DNA of 64,000 nt from Armatimonadetes bacterium Uphvl-Ar1 (lineage in GTDB: Bacteria; Armatimonadota; Fimbriimonadia; Fimbriimonadales; Fimbriimonadaceae): assembly GCA_002162075.1 (NCBI GenBank), contig CP021423.1:186001-250000 (forward strand), written 5' to 3'. How positions within the stretch are numbered: position 1 is the stretch's first letter; each line of letters begins with the position of its first letter. Positions 6,698-16,093 of this stretch are shown one piece after another. Both the position numbers and the translations under genes were made by a program. The notes under the pieces are model-generated. The model did no database searches. It worked only from the letters and a program-made list of their open reading frames with translations, and had not been told where the DNA came from.

Positions 6698-9600
6698 TCA
6701 AGAGATGCCAAGAGTTTGCCGTTGTGATTCGAGTTCTTCGTGGGCGGCGTTGATGGTGCGGAGAGCAGTGTGAACTGCTTCGACGGGTGAGCCTGTGATG
6801 GGCCAGATGAGGTGATCCATGCTCATGTAGGCGTCGCGCTTGGATTGAGCAATGATGCCAGGGATGCGGGGATGGAGTTGGTGGTTCTCGTGGAAGGTGA
6901 TTTTAAGGCGTCCTTGGTTACCGTCGATTTGGGTGATATGGAGGTCGCGGGCGGTGATTCGGGCGGACATGATGTCGATGGCGGTTCGGACTTCCTTTGG
7001 CATTTTGCCGTAGCGATCTTCGAGGTCGGCGGCGACTTCTCCGAGGGCGAGGGGGTTGCGGGCGGCCATGAGTTGTTTGTAGAAAAAGAGGCGCTGGGCG
7101 GGATCTTCGACATAGTTGGTTGGAATGAGAGCTTGGACGGGGAGGTCGATGCTCGGGAGGGGTTCGAGGCCAGCAAGGGGGTCTTCGTATCCGGTTGGAC
7201 GGTTTCCGTCGGCATAGGTTTTGAGGAATTGCACCTCGGATTCGATGAGTTGACTGTAAAGATCGTATCCAACGGCGTTCATTTGTCCGGATTGCTTGGC
7301 ACCGAGGAGGTCACCGGCGCCTCGGATTTGGAGGTCTCGGAAGGCGAGGGAGTAGCCGGAGCCGAGTTGGTTGAATTCGGCAAGGGCTTGGAGGCGATCG
7401 GTGCCGGCTTCGGTCAGTGATTTGTCGCCAGCGTAGAGGAGGTAGGCGTAGGCTTGACGGTCGGATCGTCCGACTCTTCCTCGCAATTGGTAGAGCTGGG
7501 AGAGGCCGAATTGGTCGGCATTTTCGACGATGAGGGTGTTGGCGTTGGGGATATCGAGTCCGGCTTCGACGATGGTGGTGCTGACGAGGACATCGATTTC
7601 GCCTTGGACGAATCCGACCATAACGGGTTCAAGCTCTTTCTCGTTCATTTGTCCATGGCCGACGGCGACGCGGGCTTGGGGGACGAGTTTTTTGATTTTT
7701 TCGGCGATGTGATAGATGCCGTTGACGCGGTTGAAGACGAAAAAGACTTGTCCGCCCCGAGCGAGTTCGCGGAGGATGGCTTCGCGGATGACTTCGTTTG
7801 ACTCTGGTCGGACGAAGGTGCGCACGGGGAGACGTCCGGGTGGAGGGTCGTTGATGAGCGACATTTGTCGGATGTTCATGAGGGCCATGCTGAGGGTGCG
7901 GGGAATAGGGGTGGCGCTCATGGAGAGGACATCAACATTGACACGGATGGCCTTGAGGGTTTCTTTGTGTTTGACTCCGAATTTCTGTTCTTCGTCAATG
8001 ATGAGGAGTCCGAGGTCTTGGAATTTGAGTTCTTTGGAGAGCAGCGAGTGGGTGCCGATGACGATGTTGACTCGGCCTGTGGGGAGTTGCTCGAGGGTTT
8101 TTCGACGTTCGCCGGAGTGGGTGAACCGGTTGAGGAGGGCGATATTGATGTCGAATCCGGCGAGGCGTTCGGAGAAGCTCCGGAAGTGTTGTTCGGAAAG
8201 GATGGTGGTGGGGCAGAGGAGGGCGACTTGTTTGCCAGCTTGGGCAACTTGGAATGCAGCGCGGACGGCGACCTCGGTTTTTCCGAATCCGACATCACCG
8301 CAGATCAGTCGATCCATGGGGTAATCGGTTTTGAGGTCGATTTTGACTTCGTTAATGGCTTGGAGTTGGGATGGGGTTTCGACGTAAGGGAAAGTATTTT
8401 CCATCTCTTGGATGGCGTCGGAATTGGATTCGTATGGGTCGCGTTGGACGGCTTTTCGTTCGGCGTATAGCTTGATCAAGTCCCTAGCGAACTCTCTGGC
8501 TTCCTCGCGAGCCTTGGCGACGGCTTTCTTCCACTCCCCCCCCGTTAACCGGTTGATTTTGGGGTCATCGTCAGATGGACTGATGTATTTTTGGATGCGG
8601 TCGAGTTGATCGGCGGGGACGAAAAGTTGATCTGGGGCTTTGTATTTGATGTGGAGATATTCTTTTTCGATGCCTTCTTGAGTTCTTTTGATGAGGCCTT
8701 GGAAGACTCCGATCCCGAAATTGATGTGGACGACGTAATCCCCGGGTTTGAGGTCGAGGACGGTGGTGATGGGCATCCCCTCGCTGAACTTTCTTTGGGG
8801 GAGTTTGAGTCGGGCGACGCCATAGAGTTCGTGGTCGGTGACGACGGCGAGTTTGGCTTTTGGGATAATGAATCCGGTGGCGGGGTTTCCATCGATTACA
8901 TAGAGGCCAGGGGGGAGGACATCTGACTCCTGATCCCAGGGGTGGCCTTCGTCGAGGGGGTGGGATAGATTTCGACGCCAGCGAGGATGGACTTTGTGCG
9001 GTTGGGTTGATCGGTGGTGAAGGTGACGGTGAGGTCTTGTTTGATCCAATTTTGGATGGCGCGGGTGAGGATTGTGGGTTGCCCTTTGTAGTTATCGATG
9101 GGAGCGGCTCCGATTTCAAATTCTTCTGTTTCGCTGATCCAGTTGGGGATCGCGTTCATTGAGGTGAGGCTGAGAAGGGTGGGGGCGGAACTGAAATGTT
9201 CGGGAGATTGGAGGAAATCGTAGGCTTCGGCGGAGAGGATTTCACCGCGTTGGTGGCGGTGGGCGAGGGCGTCGGCGAGTTCTTCAGCTTGGCGGTTGCA
9301 GGTGGCTTCGAGGTCGAGGGGCTCGTCGAGGATGAGGAGTCCGTCTTCGCTGAGGTAGTCGATGGCGCAGGGGCCGTCGGGTTGGATGAGGGAGCGATAG
9401 AGGTCTATCCGGTCGAAATAGGTTTGGTTTTGAAGGGCGATTCGGTCTTCGGTGATGAGTTCTTCGAGGCGTTTTGCGGCTTCGTCTGAGAGGGAGCCTG
9501 ATTCATGGAGGACGGCGCGCTGGAGGATTTCGTCGAGATCGAGTTCGGGGGACGGGATGACGGTTTCGCGTGAGATGCCAATGGAGAACTCGTCGGCGCG

Positions 9601-10248
9601 GTCGGTTGACCTTTGAGTCATGGGGTCGAAGTGGCGTAGGGATTCGATTTCGTCGCCGAAGAATTCGATGCGGATGGGGAGGTCGTAGCCGACGGGGAAG
9701 ATGTCGAGGATTCCGCCACGGCGGGAGAATTGGCCGGGGACACGGACGGGATCGGAGGTCTCGTAGCCGAGGCGGAGGAGCTTTTCGGCGGCTTCGCGGG
9801 AGTCAATTTCGTTGCCGGGGGAGAAGGTGAGGGTGTTTTCGGTAATGTCGAGGGGATGGAGGGTGCGTTCGAGCGCGGCTTGAGGGGTGGCGATAACGAT
9901 GCCGGGGGTTGCGGAGGCGAGGAATCGAAGGGAGCCGAGTCGGTCGGAGAGAGCAACGGTTTCGGGGGCGGCGTCTTCGAAGAGGGCGGAGAGTCCGGAG
10001 GGGAGAATATGGATATCGTCTGGGTTAGTGCCGTAGAGAATGAGCTTAGCTTGCCAGGTGAGGGCCGCGTCGTAGTTGCGAACGATGAGGAGGGTTTGGC
10101 GAGGGGTGTGGTGGTGGATTCCGGCGATGAGGCAGGGCCGGGCGCCCGCTGCGAGTTGTGACCAGGTGGTCGCGCCGGGAGCGAGTTGGGTTGCCTCAGA
10201 GATATGGGGGTTTTGGGTGAGGCGCCGCGCCAGTTGATGGAGGCGCAT
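6698..10248 (-). CDS. mfd: transcription-repair coupling factor Mfd (single apparent frameshift)
   Basis: Two overlapping frames together encode a complete Mfd. The N-terminal frame (10248 down to about 8930) has the UvrB-like damage-recognition part ('FSRRGGILDIFPVGYDLPI'). The C-terminal frame (about 8960 to 6698) has the CarD-like RNA-polymerase-interaction domain ('DYVVHINFGIGVFQGL'), the helicase motor with Walker A 'CGDVGFGKTE' and Walker B 'IIDEEQKFG', the 'IRGAGDLLG' translocation segment, and the C-terminal TRCF domain. Mfd displaces stalled RNA polymerase and recruits UvrA. The frame changes by -1 between about 8910 and 8962, a stretch with a G6 and a G5 run, so a missing base in the assembly is more likely than a broken gene. 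The start is divergent from the selenoprotein gene. Confidence 0.9.
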
Positions 10249-10331
10249 TCGTGGATTTGAGTATAGCGGGTGGCTCGGGGTGGTCCTTGGGGGTTAGAGC
10301 TTGGAAATTGGATTTGTGGAATAAGAAACGA

Positions 10332-10835
10332 ATGGCGCGGGTTGGATGGCGATTTGGGTTTGGGGTGATGGGGGTGATGGGTTTGATGATGTTTGGGGTT
10401 TTGGCGGGGTGTGGGAGCCGTGAGGGGAAGCCGATGCCGGAGTTTGCGATGAAGACGGTGGGGGGTGAGGCTTTTGGGAATAAGGATGTGCGGGGGCGGG
10501 TGGCGCTGTTTTATGTTTCGGGCGAGGGCTGAGGGGCTTGTGAGCCCGCCGGTCTGGCGGTGAAGCGGATTTTTGACAGTTACCCGAAGAAGCGGGTGGC
10601 GGTGGTGGCGGGGGATGCTTGGAACGATGATGTTTCGGGGGCGCGAGCGTTGTCGAAGAAGTTGGGGGTTCCGACGGTTGTAGGGATTCGGGAGGTTCAG
10701 CGCGACTTTGGGGCGACGGCGGTGCCGTTTTTTGTGGTGGTTGATCGTTCGGGTCGGGTGGTTTTTACTCAGTCGGGGTTTGGGGATGGTCAGGTGATAG
10801 AGGATGCGATTCACCGGGCTTTGGTGACGAAGTAG
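10332..10835 (+). CDS. candidate selenoprotein: TlpA-like thioredoxin lipoprotein with UxxC
   Basis: From the ATG at 10332 one frame runs to the TAG at 10833-10835, interrupted only by TGA at 10530-10532. Read through, it gives 167 residues: a lipoprotein signal (lipobox LAGC) and a redoxin domain ('ALFYVSGEG-U-GACEPAG', later 'ATAVPFFVVVDRSGRVVF', with the cis-Pro). The TGA falls at residue 67 exactly where thioredoxins have the first Cys of CxxC, leaving U-G-A-C with Cys70. A SECIS-like hairpin follows. An upstream GTG (10251) is unlikely because it would leave no room for a promoter next to the divergent mfd. It would be a membrane-anchored thiol/selenol oxidoreductase. Selenocysteine insertion needs SelA/B/C/D encoded elsewhere. 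The alternative is a nonsense mutation. Confidence 0.75.
10530..10560 (+). promoter_or_regulatory. bacterial SECIS-like hairpin after in-frame TGA
   Basis: After TGA (10530-10532) there are 18 bases before the apical loop. The stem CCGCC (10546-10550) pairs with GGCGG (10556-10560) around the loop GGTCT. A G in the first two loop positions and a 16-37-base distance from UGA are the usual features of bacterial SECIS elements, and GGUCU is the loop of the E. coli fdhF element as I recall it. A competing hairpin, GGGCT/AGCCC (10534-10538/10543-10547), is also possible. Confidence 0.6.
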
Positions 10836-10836
10836 G
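10724..10836 (+). repeat. 113-bp duplicated segment, copy A (3' end of the selenoprotein gene)
   Basis: This stretch, encoding the last 37 residues of the redoxin and its stop, recurs at 12098-12210 with only two or three base differences. Copy A is the functional gene end; copy B is detached. The pair brackets RHS and ankyrin material, so it marks a recombination or duplication event. Confidence 0.95.
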
Positions 10837-10893
10837 AGTGTTTGGACTTTTGAGTCCAGTGTTGTAGACTAGTGATGTATGGAGCGAGATTTG

Positions 10894-11022
10894 ATGTGGT
10901 ATGGATCTTGGGGTTACCCTGCGATGGCCCTTACTCGTAAGTTCCTCTGTTACGGTATCCATGCTCGTCACTATGCGGCGATTCGTGAGAATTGGACGGG
11001 TGTATTCCTTTCCAGCGATTAA
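10894..11022 (+). pseudogene. RHS-core fragment 1
   Basis: A 42-codon open stretch reads 'WYGSWGYPAMALTRKFL' and 'ARHYAAIRENWTGV', clearly homologous to the RHS repeat-associated core of the gene at 12341 ('WCGSWGYSAIALTRKFL', 'RARHYAAILGNWTSV'). The frame stops just where the intact copy continues 'DPLWPSE'. Nothing upstream encodes the rest of an RHS protein, so this is a relic, not a working gene. Confidence 0.8.
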
Positions 11023-11091
11023 CACAGGACTCTGATAACCGAAGAAAAGACAGGATGATGACTTTTAATTGATGTGGGATTTAGAAGCCGA

Positions 11092-11472
11092 ATGACACGC
11101 ACATGTGATTTCAACTGGAATTCTGTCCTCATCGGTTTTTTTATCCTTGCTTGCCTTGGATGCTCAAGACCACCCACAAGGGTGTCCCCACTTCATCAAG
11201 CAGCGGCATCTGGTGACTTAGAGACGACGCGATTGCTACTCCAAAGAGGTGATGATATCAATTCAAAAGATTCAGATGGAAATACTGCTCTCGTTCATGC
11301 CATATCAATGCAGCACTGGCATGTTGCTGATGAGTTGCTTGCACGGGGATGTCGTTTAGACTACAAAAACAGCTTAGGAATCAACCCTTTTGTTCAGTTT
11401 GCGAAGTACGGAAATAGTGATCAGAAAAAGTGGATCAACAGAAATTTTAAGGAGATTCTGGCGAGAGACTAG
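11092..11472 (+). CDS. ankyrin-repeat lipoprotein
   Basis: A 126-residue protein with a lipoprotein signal ('VLIGFFILACLGC', Cys lipidated) followed by two to three ankyrin repeats ('SPLHQAAASGDLETTRLLLQ', 'GNTALVHAISMQHWHVADEL'). It resembles the protein at 13686 in size, topology and repeats. Both sit just after RHS fragments. Ankyrin proteins have been proposed as immunity partners in polymorphic toxin loci, so an immunity role is possible but unproven. Base composition is more AT-rich than the housekeeping genes around the island. A GTG at 11074 is an alternative start. Confidence 0.75.
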   Translation: MTRTCDFNWNSVLIGFFILACLGCSRPPTRVSPLHQAAASGDLETTRLLLQRGDDINSKDSDGNTALVHAISMQHWHVADELLARGCRLDYKNSLGINPFVQFAKYGNSDQKKWINRNFKEILARD

Positions 11473-11533
11473 AAATTATAGGATATTACGATGAGCATGG
11501 TATATGGATCAAGCAGTAAAGCACAACAAAATC

Positions 11534-11659
11534 ATGAATGTGACGTCACCATCTTCTAAGCGGGGCTTGAAGCGTTGCGAGGTCTCCCAGATGGGGGTTG
11601 TGACGACCTTTGTTGGGAATGGGAGTGAGTATTTGCAGGATCGGAGCAAATGGGTGTAA
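11534..11659 (+). pseudogene. RHS/YD-repeat fragment 2
   Basis: A 41-residue stretch ends in 'VGNGSEYLQDRS', typical of the segment just before the RHS core. The DNA around 11620-11670 is nearly repeated at 12308-12353 ('GGGAG.GAGTATTTGCAGG' to 'TGGGTGTAACGAACTA'). The frame closes at TAA in the same place in both copies. It is a relic of a second RHS gene end. Confidence 0.65.
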
Positions 11660-11737
11660 CGAACTATTTAAGTCCTGGGGATGCGATATCGGTTTTTGAC
11701 TTGATTTTTGCAGTGCCAAAAACAGGGAATATTTTCA

Positions 11738-12073
11738 ATGACTAATTCCCAGGCTTCTCAGAGGCAAAAGAATTTCCGACTCCTTTTAATGTATTTTGCT
11801 GTAGTTTTTGCATTTTCATACATTCACAAATTATATCGTACGGCACTTCAGGATGAGCTCGTTCAAGAAGGCTTGTCAAGAAGGCAAGTGCTAGAATCAT
11901 TGCAATACAATACGAACAGTGGCATGGTGGGCGTGTTTTTGGGGTGGGTTTGCTTTATTTGCATATTGTACATAACTTATCATGAGCCAAGTATTTCCGA
12001 CAGAATTGTTGCATGGATTAGAAAAGTCCGAAAACTGGAAGTTGACGTGAATGAAGTTTCCGAAGAACTGTAG
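11738..12073 (+). CDS. hypothetical protein with two membrane spans
   Basis: From the ATG at 11738 (AGGGA seven to ten bases upstream) this encodes 111 residues with hydrophobic spans near residues 17-31 (LLLMYFAVVFAFSYI) and 65-83 (GMVGVFLGWVCFICILYIT), and a charged C-terminal tail. I recognise no family. It lies between an RHS fragment and copy B of the 113-bp repeat, in the AT-rich island. A membrane immunity or accessory protein for a lost toxin is one possibility. Confidence 0.55.
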   Translation: MTNSQASQRQKNFRLLLMYFAVVFAFSYIHKLYRTALQDELVQEGLSRRQVLESLQYNTNSGMVGVFLGWVCFICILYITYHEPSISDRIVAWIRKVRKLEVDVNEVSEEL

Positions 12074-12097
12074 AAGCAACGGAAGGTGGAAAGGGTG

Positions 12098-12210
12098 GCC
12101 GTTTTTTGTGGTGGTTGATCGTTCGGGTCGGGTGGTTTTTACTCAGTCGGGGTTTGGGGATGGCCAGGTGATTGAGGATGCGATTCACCGGGCTTTGGTG
12201 ACGAAGTAGG
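12098..12210 (+). repeat. 113-bp duplicated segment, copy B
   Basis: Near-identical to 10724-10836 but without the rest of the redoxin gene in front, so it encodes only an orphan C-terminal piece without a start. It directly precedes the RHS tip gene. The high identity implies a recent duplication. Confidence 0.95.
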
Positions 12211-12340
12211 GGTTTTGGTGGGAGTTTGATAAAGAAAAATTTTCGTTGGCGTACAAGAAATTTTGCTGTAGACTTGTCATAGAGTTCTCAGTCTTATCCC
12301 TCGTTTGGGATGGGAGCGAGTATTTGCAGGATCGAAGCTA

Positions 12341-13261
12341 ATGGGTGTAACGAACTACTTCAGTGTTGATGGTGAGGTGATTGCTGAGAGCGGTGCCGCT
12401 GGTTATTTGTCGTATCACCGTGACAATTTGGGTTCTGTTTGCGCTACGCTTGATAGCAGTGGAGCTTTGGTTCATCAGTACCAGTACAAGCCTTTTGGTG
12501 AACTATGGAGTGCAAGTGGAGTTGGTGCTCAGGATCGTCGTTTGCAGTGGTGTGGTTCTTGGGGTTATTCTGCGATAGCTTTGACTCGTAAGTTCCTGAG
12601 TTACTATGTTCGAGCTCGTCACTATGCAGCGATACTTGGGAATTGGACAAGTGTTGATCCGCTTTGGCCCTCTGAGATGGCTTATGGGTATGTGGAGAAC
12701 AGGGTGATGACGGGGGTGGATTATTGGGGGATGAGGAATTCCGTAAAAGGAAAGGTCCAAAAAAACAATGGATGTCAAGTGTACTATTGTACAATCCTCA
12801 CTGGAAAGTTGTTTCATTCTTTTGCTTGCGTTGATGGTCCAAATGGAGGTTGCGCCGGAGAAATATTTCCCAGCTTCTGGGGAGGACATGTTTATAACGC
12901 TTATGGGAAGCCGCAGATGAGGTGCAAAGAAATCCCTGGCGCAAGCTGTGAGTTGAAAAGCAGTGGAGATTGCACATATGCTGCGAGGGTATGCTTTGAG
13001 TTAAAGAAGCCGAAGACCGACGTAAATTATTGGGGAGAAGGAATGTGTCACTTCTATGCTGTCGGAGCGCTTTGCGATGCATGTGAAGCATATCGGTATG
13101 GGGGAAGGAGCCATGAAAAGTGCGTTTGTGAACAATGTGGCCAGGGGGACATGGGTGGAATGAGAATTGGCATTTCAAGTACAGGAGACTCTTACGTCTG
13201 TGGAGCAGCGGATTCCTCAAAGGCACGAATCTATGACCCAACCGTCGCGAGGAAGTATTGA
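12341..13261 (+). CDS. RHS-core C-terminal tip with Cys-rich domain
   Basis: The 306-residue frame starts inside RHS repeats ('YLSYHRDNLGSVCATLD', 'YQYKPFGELWSASG'), passes through the RHS core ('RARHYAAILGNWTSVDPLWP', 'NRVMTGVDYWGM', ending about residue 130) and continues with a variable tip of about 175 residues holding some 16 Cys. The tip has an early His ('TGKLFHSFACVDGPNGG') and a late Cys/His segment ('WGEGMCHFYAVGALCDAC'). Tips after the RHS core are usually exchangeable toxin domains; this one I cannot assign. Upstream RHS sequence is out of frame and the gene lacks the shell, so it is an orphan tip or a decayed gene. A TTG at 12305 is less likely as start. Confidence 0.65.
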   Translation: MGVTNYFSVDGEVIAESGAAGYLSYHRDNLGSVCATLDSSGALVHQYQYKPFGELWSASGVGAQDRRLQWCGSWGYSAIALTRKFLSYYVRARHYAAILGNWTSVDPLWPSEMAYGYVENRVMTGVDYWGMRNSVKGKVQKNNGCQVYYCTILTGKLFHSFACVDGPNGGCAGEIFPSFWGGHVYNAYGKPQMRCKEIPGASCELKSSGDCTYAARVCFELKKPKTDVNYWGEGMCHFYAVGALCDACEAYRYGGRSHEKCVCEQCGQGDMGGMRIGISSTGDSYVCGAADSSKARIYDPTVARKY

Positions 13262-13548
13262 GACATAGTAAAGGATTTAGATGGATGGTTGCGATAATAT
13301 GCATGCTAGTTATGTTGATCGCTTTAATGATTGGAAATACTGTGGCAATAATCAATGCGGTAGCACCTATAACAGATCAAGACGCTGAAGAAATGTTGCT
13401 AAAATATGGCGAAGAAGTTGATCCAGGCTCAATCCAAATTTCAAGAAATCCAACGCATTATTCAGGTAGAGTTATTGGTCGAGTAAAGCAGGGCTCGGAG
13501 TGGAAGCAAGTTGTCGTTACTGTGTACCATAAACCATTTGCTTTGTAG
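13258..13548 (+). CDS. small membrane-anchored protein, candidate immunity partner
   Basis: This overlaps the RHS tip stop by four bases (TTGA) and encodes up to 96 residues: one membrane span (about residues 10-33, 'MVAIICMLVMLIALMIG') and an extracytoplasmic domain ('ISRNPTHYSGRVIGRVKQGS'). An ATG at 13285 is an alternative start. A small gene coupled to the 3' end of an RHS tip gene is the usual position of an immunity gene, which is the basis for that suggestion. No family recognised. Confidence 0.55.
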   Translation: MRHSKGFRWMVAIICMLVMLIALMIGNTVAIINAVAPITDQDAEEMLLKYGEEVDPGSIQISRNPTHYSGRVIGRVKQGSEWKQVVVTVYHKPFAL

Positions 13549-13685
13549 ATTTTGCCAATGGCTTCCAATATAATGAATGAAAAGTTGTCATGGCGAGATT
13601 CCGAGAGGAGTTTTCAAAAAAGCTAAGTGGGTAGTGATGATGGAATTTTGCACTTTAGGAGAGATGGAGAGGTGGAGTTGGTAGT

Positions 13686-14096
13686 TTGAGCAATAAGTCA
13701 GCAAAGCAAACAATCTGCTCCATGGTGCTTTTGCTCGGCATTACGTGTGCTGCTCTAATGGCCTGGTGGGCAGTTGGGTTTGGCCAATCTTATATGCCTC
13801 CAGCTTTACACGAAGCAGCGCGACGCGGCGATATGAGTCAGGTGCGGAATTTAGTGGAGTCTGGGACAGATCCAAATCTACTCGATGATAACAAGAGGAC
13901 TGCGCTGCAACATGCAGTTGAGAATCAGCATTTTGGTGTTGCCGAGTATCTCTTGAAAAGAGGCGGAACTCTAGACGTGAAATCAACTCGCGGTCTCACT
14001 GGTCGCGATGAAATACTTTCGCGGGATTATTCTCATCTCCCAACTAAAAATCGACCGGATAACTGGGTGCATGGTGTTTATGATAAGTACAAATGA
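13686..14096 (+). CDS. ankyrin-repeat protein with N-terminal membrane anchor
   Basis: A TTG-started frame of 136 residues has a hydrophobic span near residues 11-32 ('MVLLLGITCAALMAWWAVG') and ankyrin repeats ('PALHEAARRGDMSQVRNLVE', 'RTALQHAVENQHFGVAEYLL'). It is a paralogue of the lipoprotein at 11092 but has no clear lipobox. It is the last gene of the AT-rich island and may belong to the RHS tip unit. Confidence 0.65.
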   Translation: MSNKSAKQTICSMVLLLGITCAALMAWWAVGFGQSYMPPALHEAARRGDMSQVRNLVESGTDPNLLDDNKRTALQHAVENQHFGVAEYLLKRGGTLDVKSTRGLTGRDEILSRDYSHLPTKNRPDNWVHGVYDKYK

Positions 14097-14188
14097 ATGT
14101 TGAAAATTTGAGGTTTACATATTTCAAACACGAAGTTTGCAATCTCAGTTACCCTCATCTTGACCTCGCACCAATTTGTCGTAATTGA

Positions 14189-15962
14189 TTAGCCGCCAAG
14201 TTGGTTGATTTGGGTTTGTATTTGCTGTTGGGTTGTGGGGTCGGAGGCGAAGGAGAGGGCTTGGTAGAGGGCTTCGCGGGCGGCAGTGGGATTTCCGGAG
14301 ACGCTCAGATTAGCGGAGGCTTGTTGGTACCGCTGGATGGCGCGGGATTTGATTTGGCCTTCTTGGTCGGGGGCGAGGAGAATGGCATCGCGGAATTTTT
14401 CGTTGGCGTCTCGCCAGAATTCGTTGCGGATGCGGGCGGTGGGGGTGTTTGCGCCTTGATCCACGAGAGTTTCGGCATCGAGGGTGAGGGTGTTGGGGTC
14501 GCCGGTGGGGAGGGGGTTGCGGATCACGCGCTCGGTTTCGGTTGGTTGCGATTGGTTTGAATCTTTTGGTGGTGCCGGTGCAGTGTTGGTAGGTTGAGCG
14601 GGATTAGCGGGTGGGGAGCTTTGGGGCTGGGTGCGGGCAGAATTTTCAGCGAATTCGGTGGAAGCTTCAGAGATCGAATTCAGGCCGTAGACAAGGAGAC
14701 CGCAGATTCCGCCGAGGATGAGGAATGCGGCGGCAAACCGGGCCAGGTTGGCACTTGCTTCGGGGGAGATGGTGACGAGTGGTTTTTTGGGAGGTGGGGG
14801 GTAATAGACGGGGATTTGGGAGGGGGGCGCGAGGGCTCCGCTATAGGCTTGAGGATAGTGGTTGCCGGGTGGGGCTTGTCCGGTTTGAGGCTGGGGGTAG
14901 GGCGAATAGGGAGCATAGATTACGCCGGACTGGGGGCGGGTTGGCTGTATTGGTATTGGTTGGTGGGAGGAGGGGGTTGGCCCATTTGGGCGATGGCGGC
15001 TTGGTTGGGGTTATAGAGGGGGTTTGGGGTGCCGTATGGGGTGACGGGGGAGTTGAGGAGTTGGTTGTAGGCTTGAGGCTGGTTGGGATTTTGGGGGGTG
15101 GGGCGTTGAAATGGGGGTTGGGGTCGAGGACGAGGTCGTTGAGAGAGCGGAGGGCGGTTTTGAGTTCGGTTATGAACTGTTCGCAGGAGGCTTGGCGGAG
15201 CTGGGGGGTTTTGTCGAGCGCTTTGATTACTACTTGCCAGACCATGGAATTGAGCCCGTTGATGGGGGCCGGTTCGGCGTTCATGATGGCGTAGGTGATG
15301 GAGACGACGCTGTCGCCGGTGAATGGTTTTTTTCCGGCGAGCATCTCGTAGAGGATGATGCCGAGGCTAAAGATATCGGAACGGGCGTCGATGTCGCGTC
15401 CGTTGATTTGTTCGGGGGACATGTAGGATGGGGTGCCAAAGACCTGACCATCCATGGTGATATTGGGCTCGAAGGTGAGTCGGGCGATGCCGAAGTCGGT
15501 GAGCTTGATGGCTCCGTTGGCGAGGATTTGGATATTTTCTGGTTTGACATCGCGGTGGACGACGCCGTGGTTGTGGGCGAAGACGAGGGCCTTGGCGATT
15601 TCGATTGAGATTTCGATGGCTTTATCGGTGGGGATTGTGCCTTGTTCTTCGAGGGTTTTGCGGAGGTTTTGGCCATCGAGGAACTCCATGGCGAGGTAGT
15701 AGCGGCCTGATTGTTCGGCGACATCGTATACGGTGACGATGTTGGGGTGGACGAGTGACCCGGCGGCTTTTGCTTCGCGCATGAAGCGTTTGATACGGTC
15801 GTCTTTTTGTTGGGTAGTGGCACCGGAGGGGACAGCGAGCTCTTTGACGGCGACGCGCCGGTTCATCACGGGATCGTAGCCTTCGTAGACGATGTCATTT
15901 GAACGGGCGATCTCGCGGATGATTTGGTATTTACCCAGTACGTCCGGCGGGGATTGGCTCAT
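14189..15962 (-). CDS. membrane Ser/Thr protein kinase (two apparent frameshifts)
   Basis: The kinase domain (from Met at 15962, residues about 10-265) shows the VAVKEL lysine, 'VVHRDVKPENIQI', 'KLTDFGIARL' and 'GTPSYMSPEQI'. The Gly-rich loop is degenerate: 'REIARSNDIVYEGYD' replaces GxGxxG. After it come a Pro/Gln/Asn-rich linker, a membrane span ('FAAAFLILGGICGLLVYGL') and a helical extracytoplasmic part ending at 14189. The linker is split over three frames by two -1 shifts, at about 15093-15098 (G6) and 14932-14940 (G5/G3). Each shift restores a sensible Pro/Gln-rich or Tyr/Pro-rich sequence, so one gene with two missing bases is likely. It would phosphorylate unknown proteins and sense an envelope signal. 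Confidence 0.8.
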
Positions 15963-16093
15963 TGAGTTAGTTTGATTATCGGTTTGGTTGTGTTTAGTTT
16001 GACGTCTGTTTTGGATTGTGGGGTGCGTTAATGTTTTGGATAGGGCTATGAAACGGTGGGGGCGTTCCGATAGTCATAATGAGTAGATAACTT

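Noticed and set aside
8896-9049. Mfd as two separate genes or programmed frameshifting
   Set aside because: Neither part alone has a sensible end or start, no slippery heptamer with a downstream structure stands out, and four other core genes show the same one-base loss. A sequence error is simpler.
10530-10532. Stop codon splitting the redoxin gene into two dead pieces
   Set aside because: The frame is intact on both sides, the TGA coincides with the first redox Cys position, a SECIS-like hairpin follows, and a second unlinked gene shows the same pattern. Sec decoding explains all of this better than a nonsense mutation.
12305-12340. TTG start for the RHS tip gene
   Set aside because: The codons before 12341 are a different frame of RHS sequence (the RHS frame itself reads WDGSEYLQDRS and stops), so the ATG at 12341 is the first credible start.
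10836-14100. Insertion sequence or prophage
   Set aside because: No transposase, integrase, terminal inverted repeats or phage structural gene was found. The content is RHS-derived and ankyrin genes.
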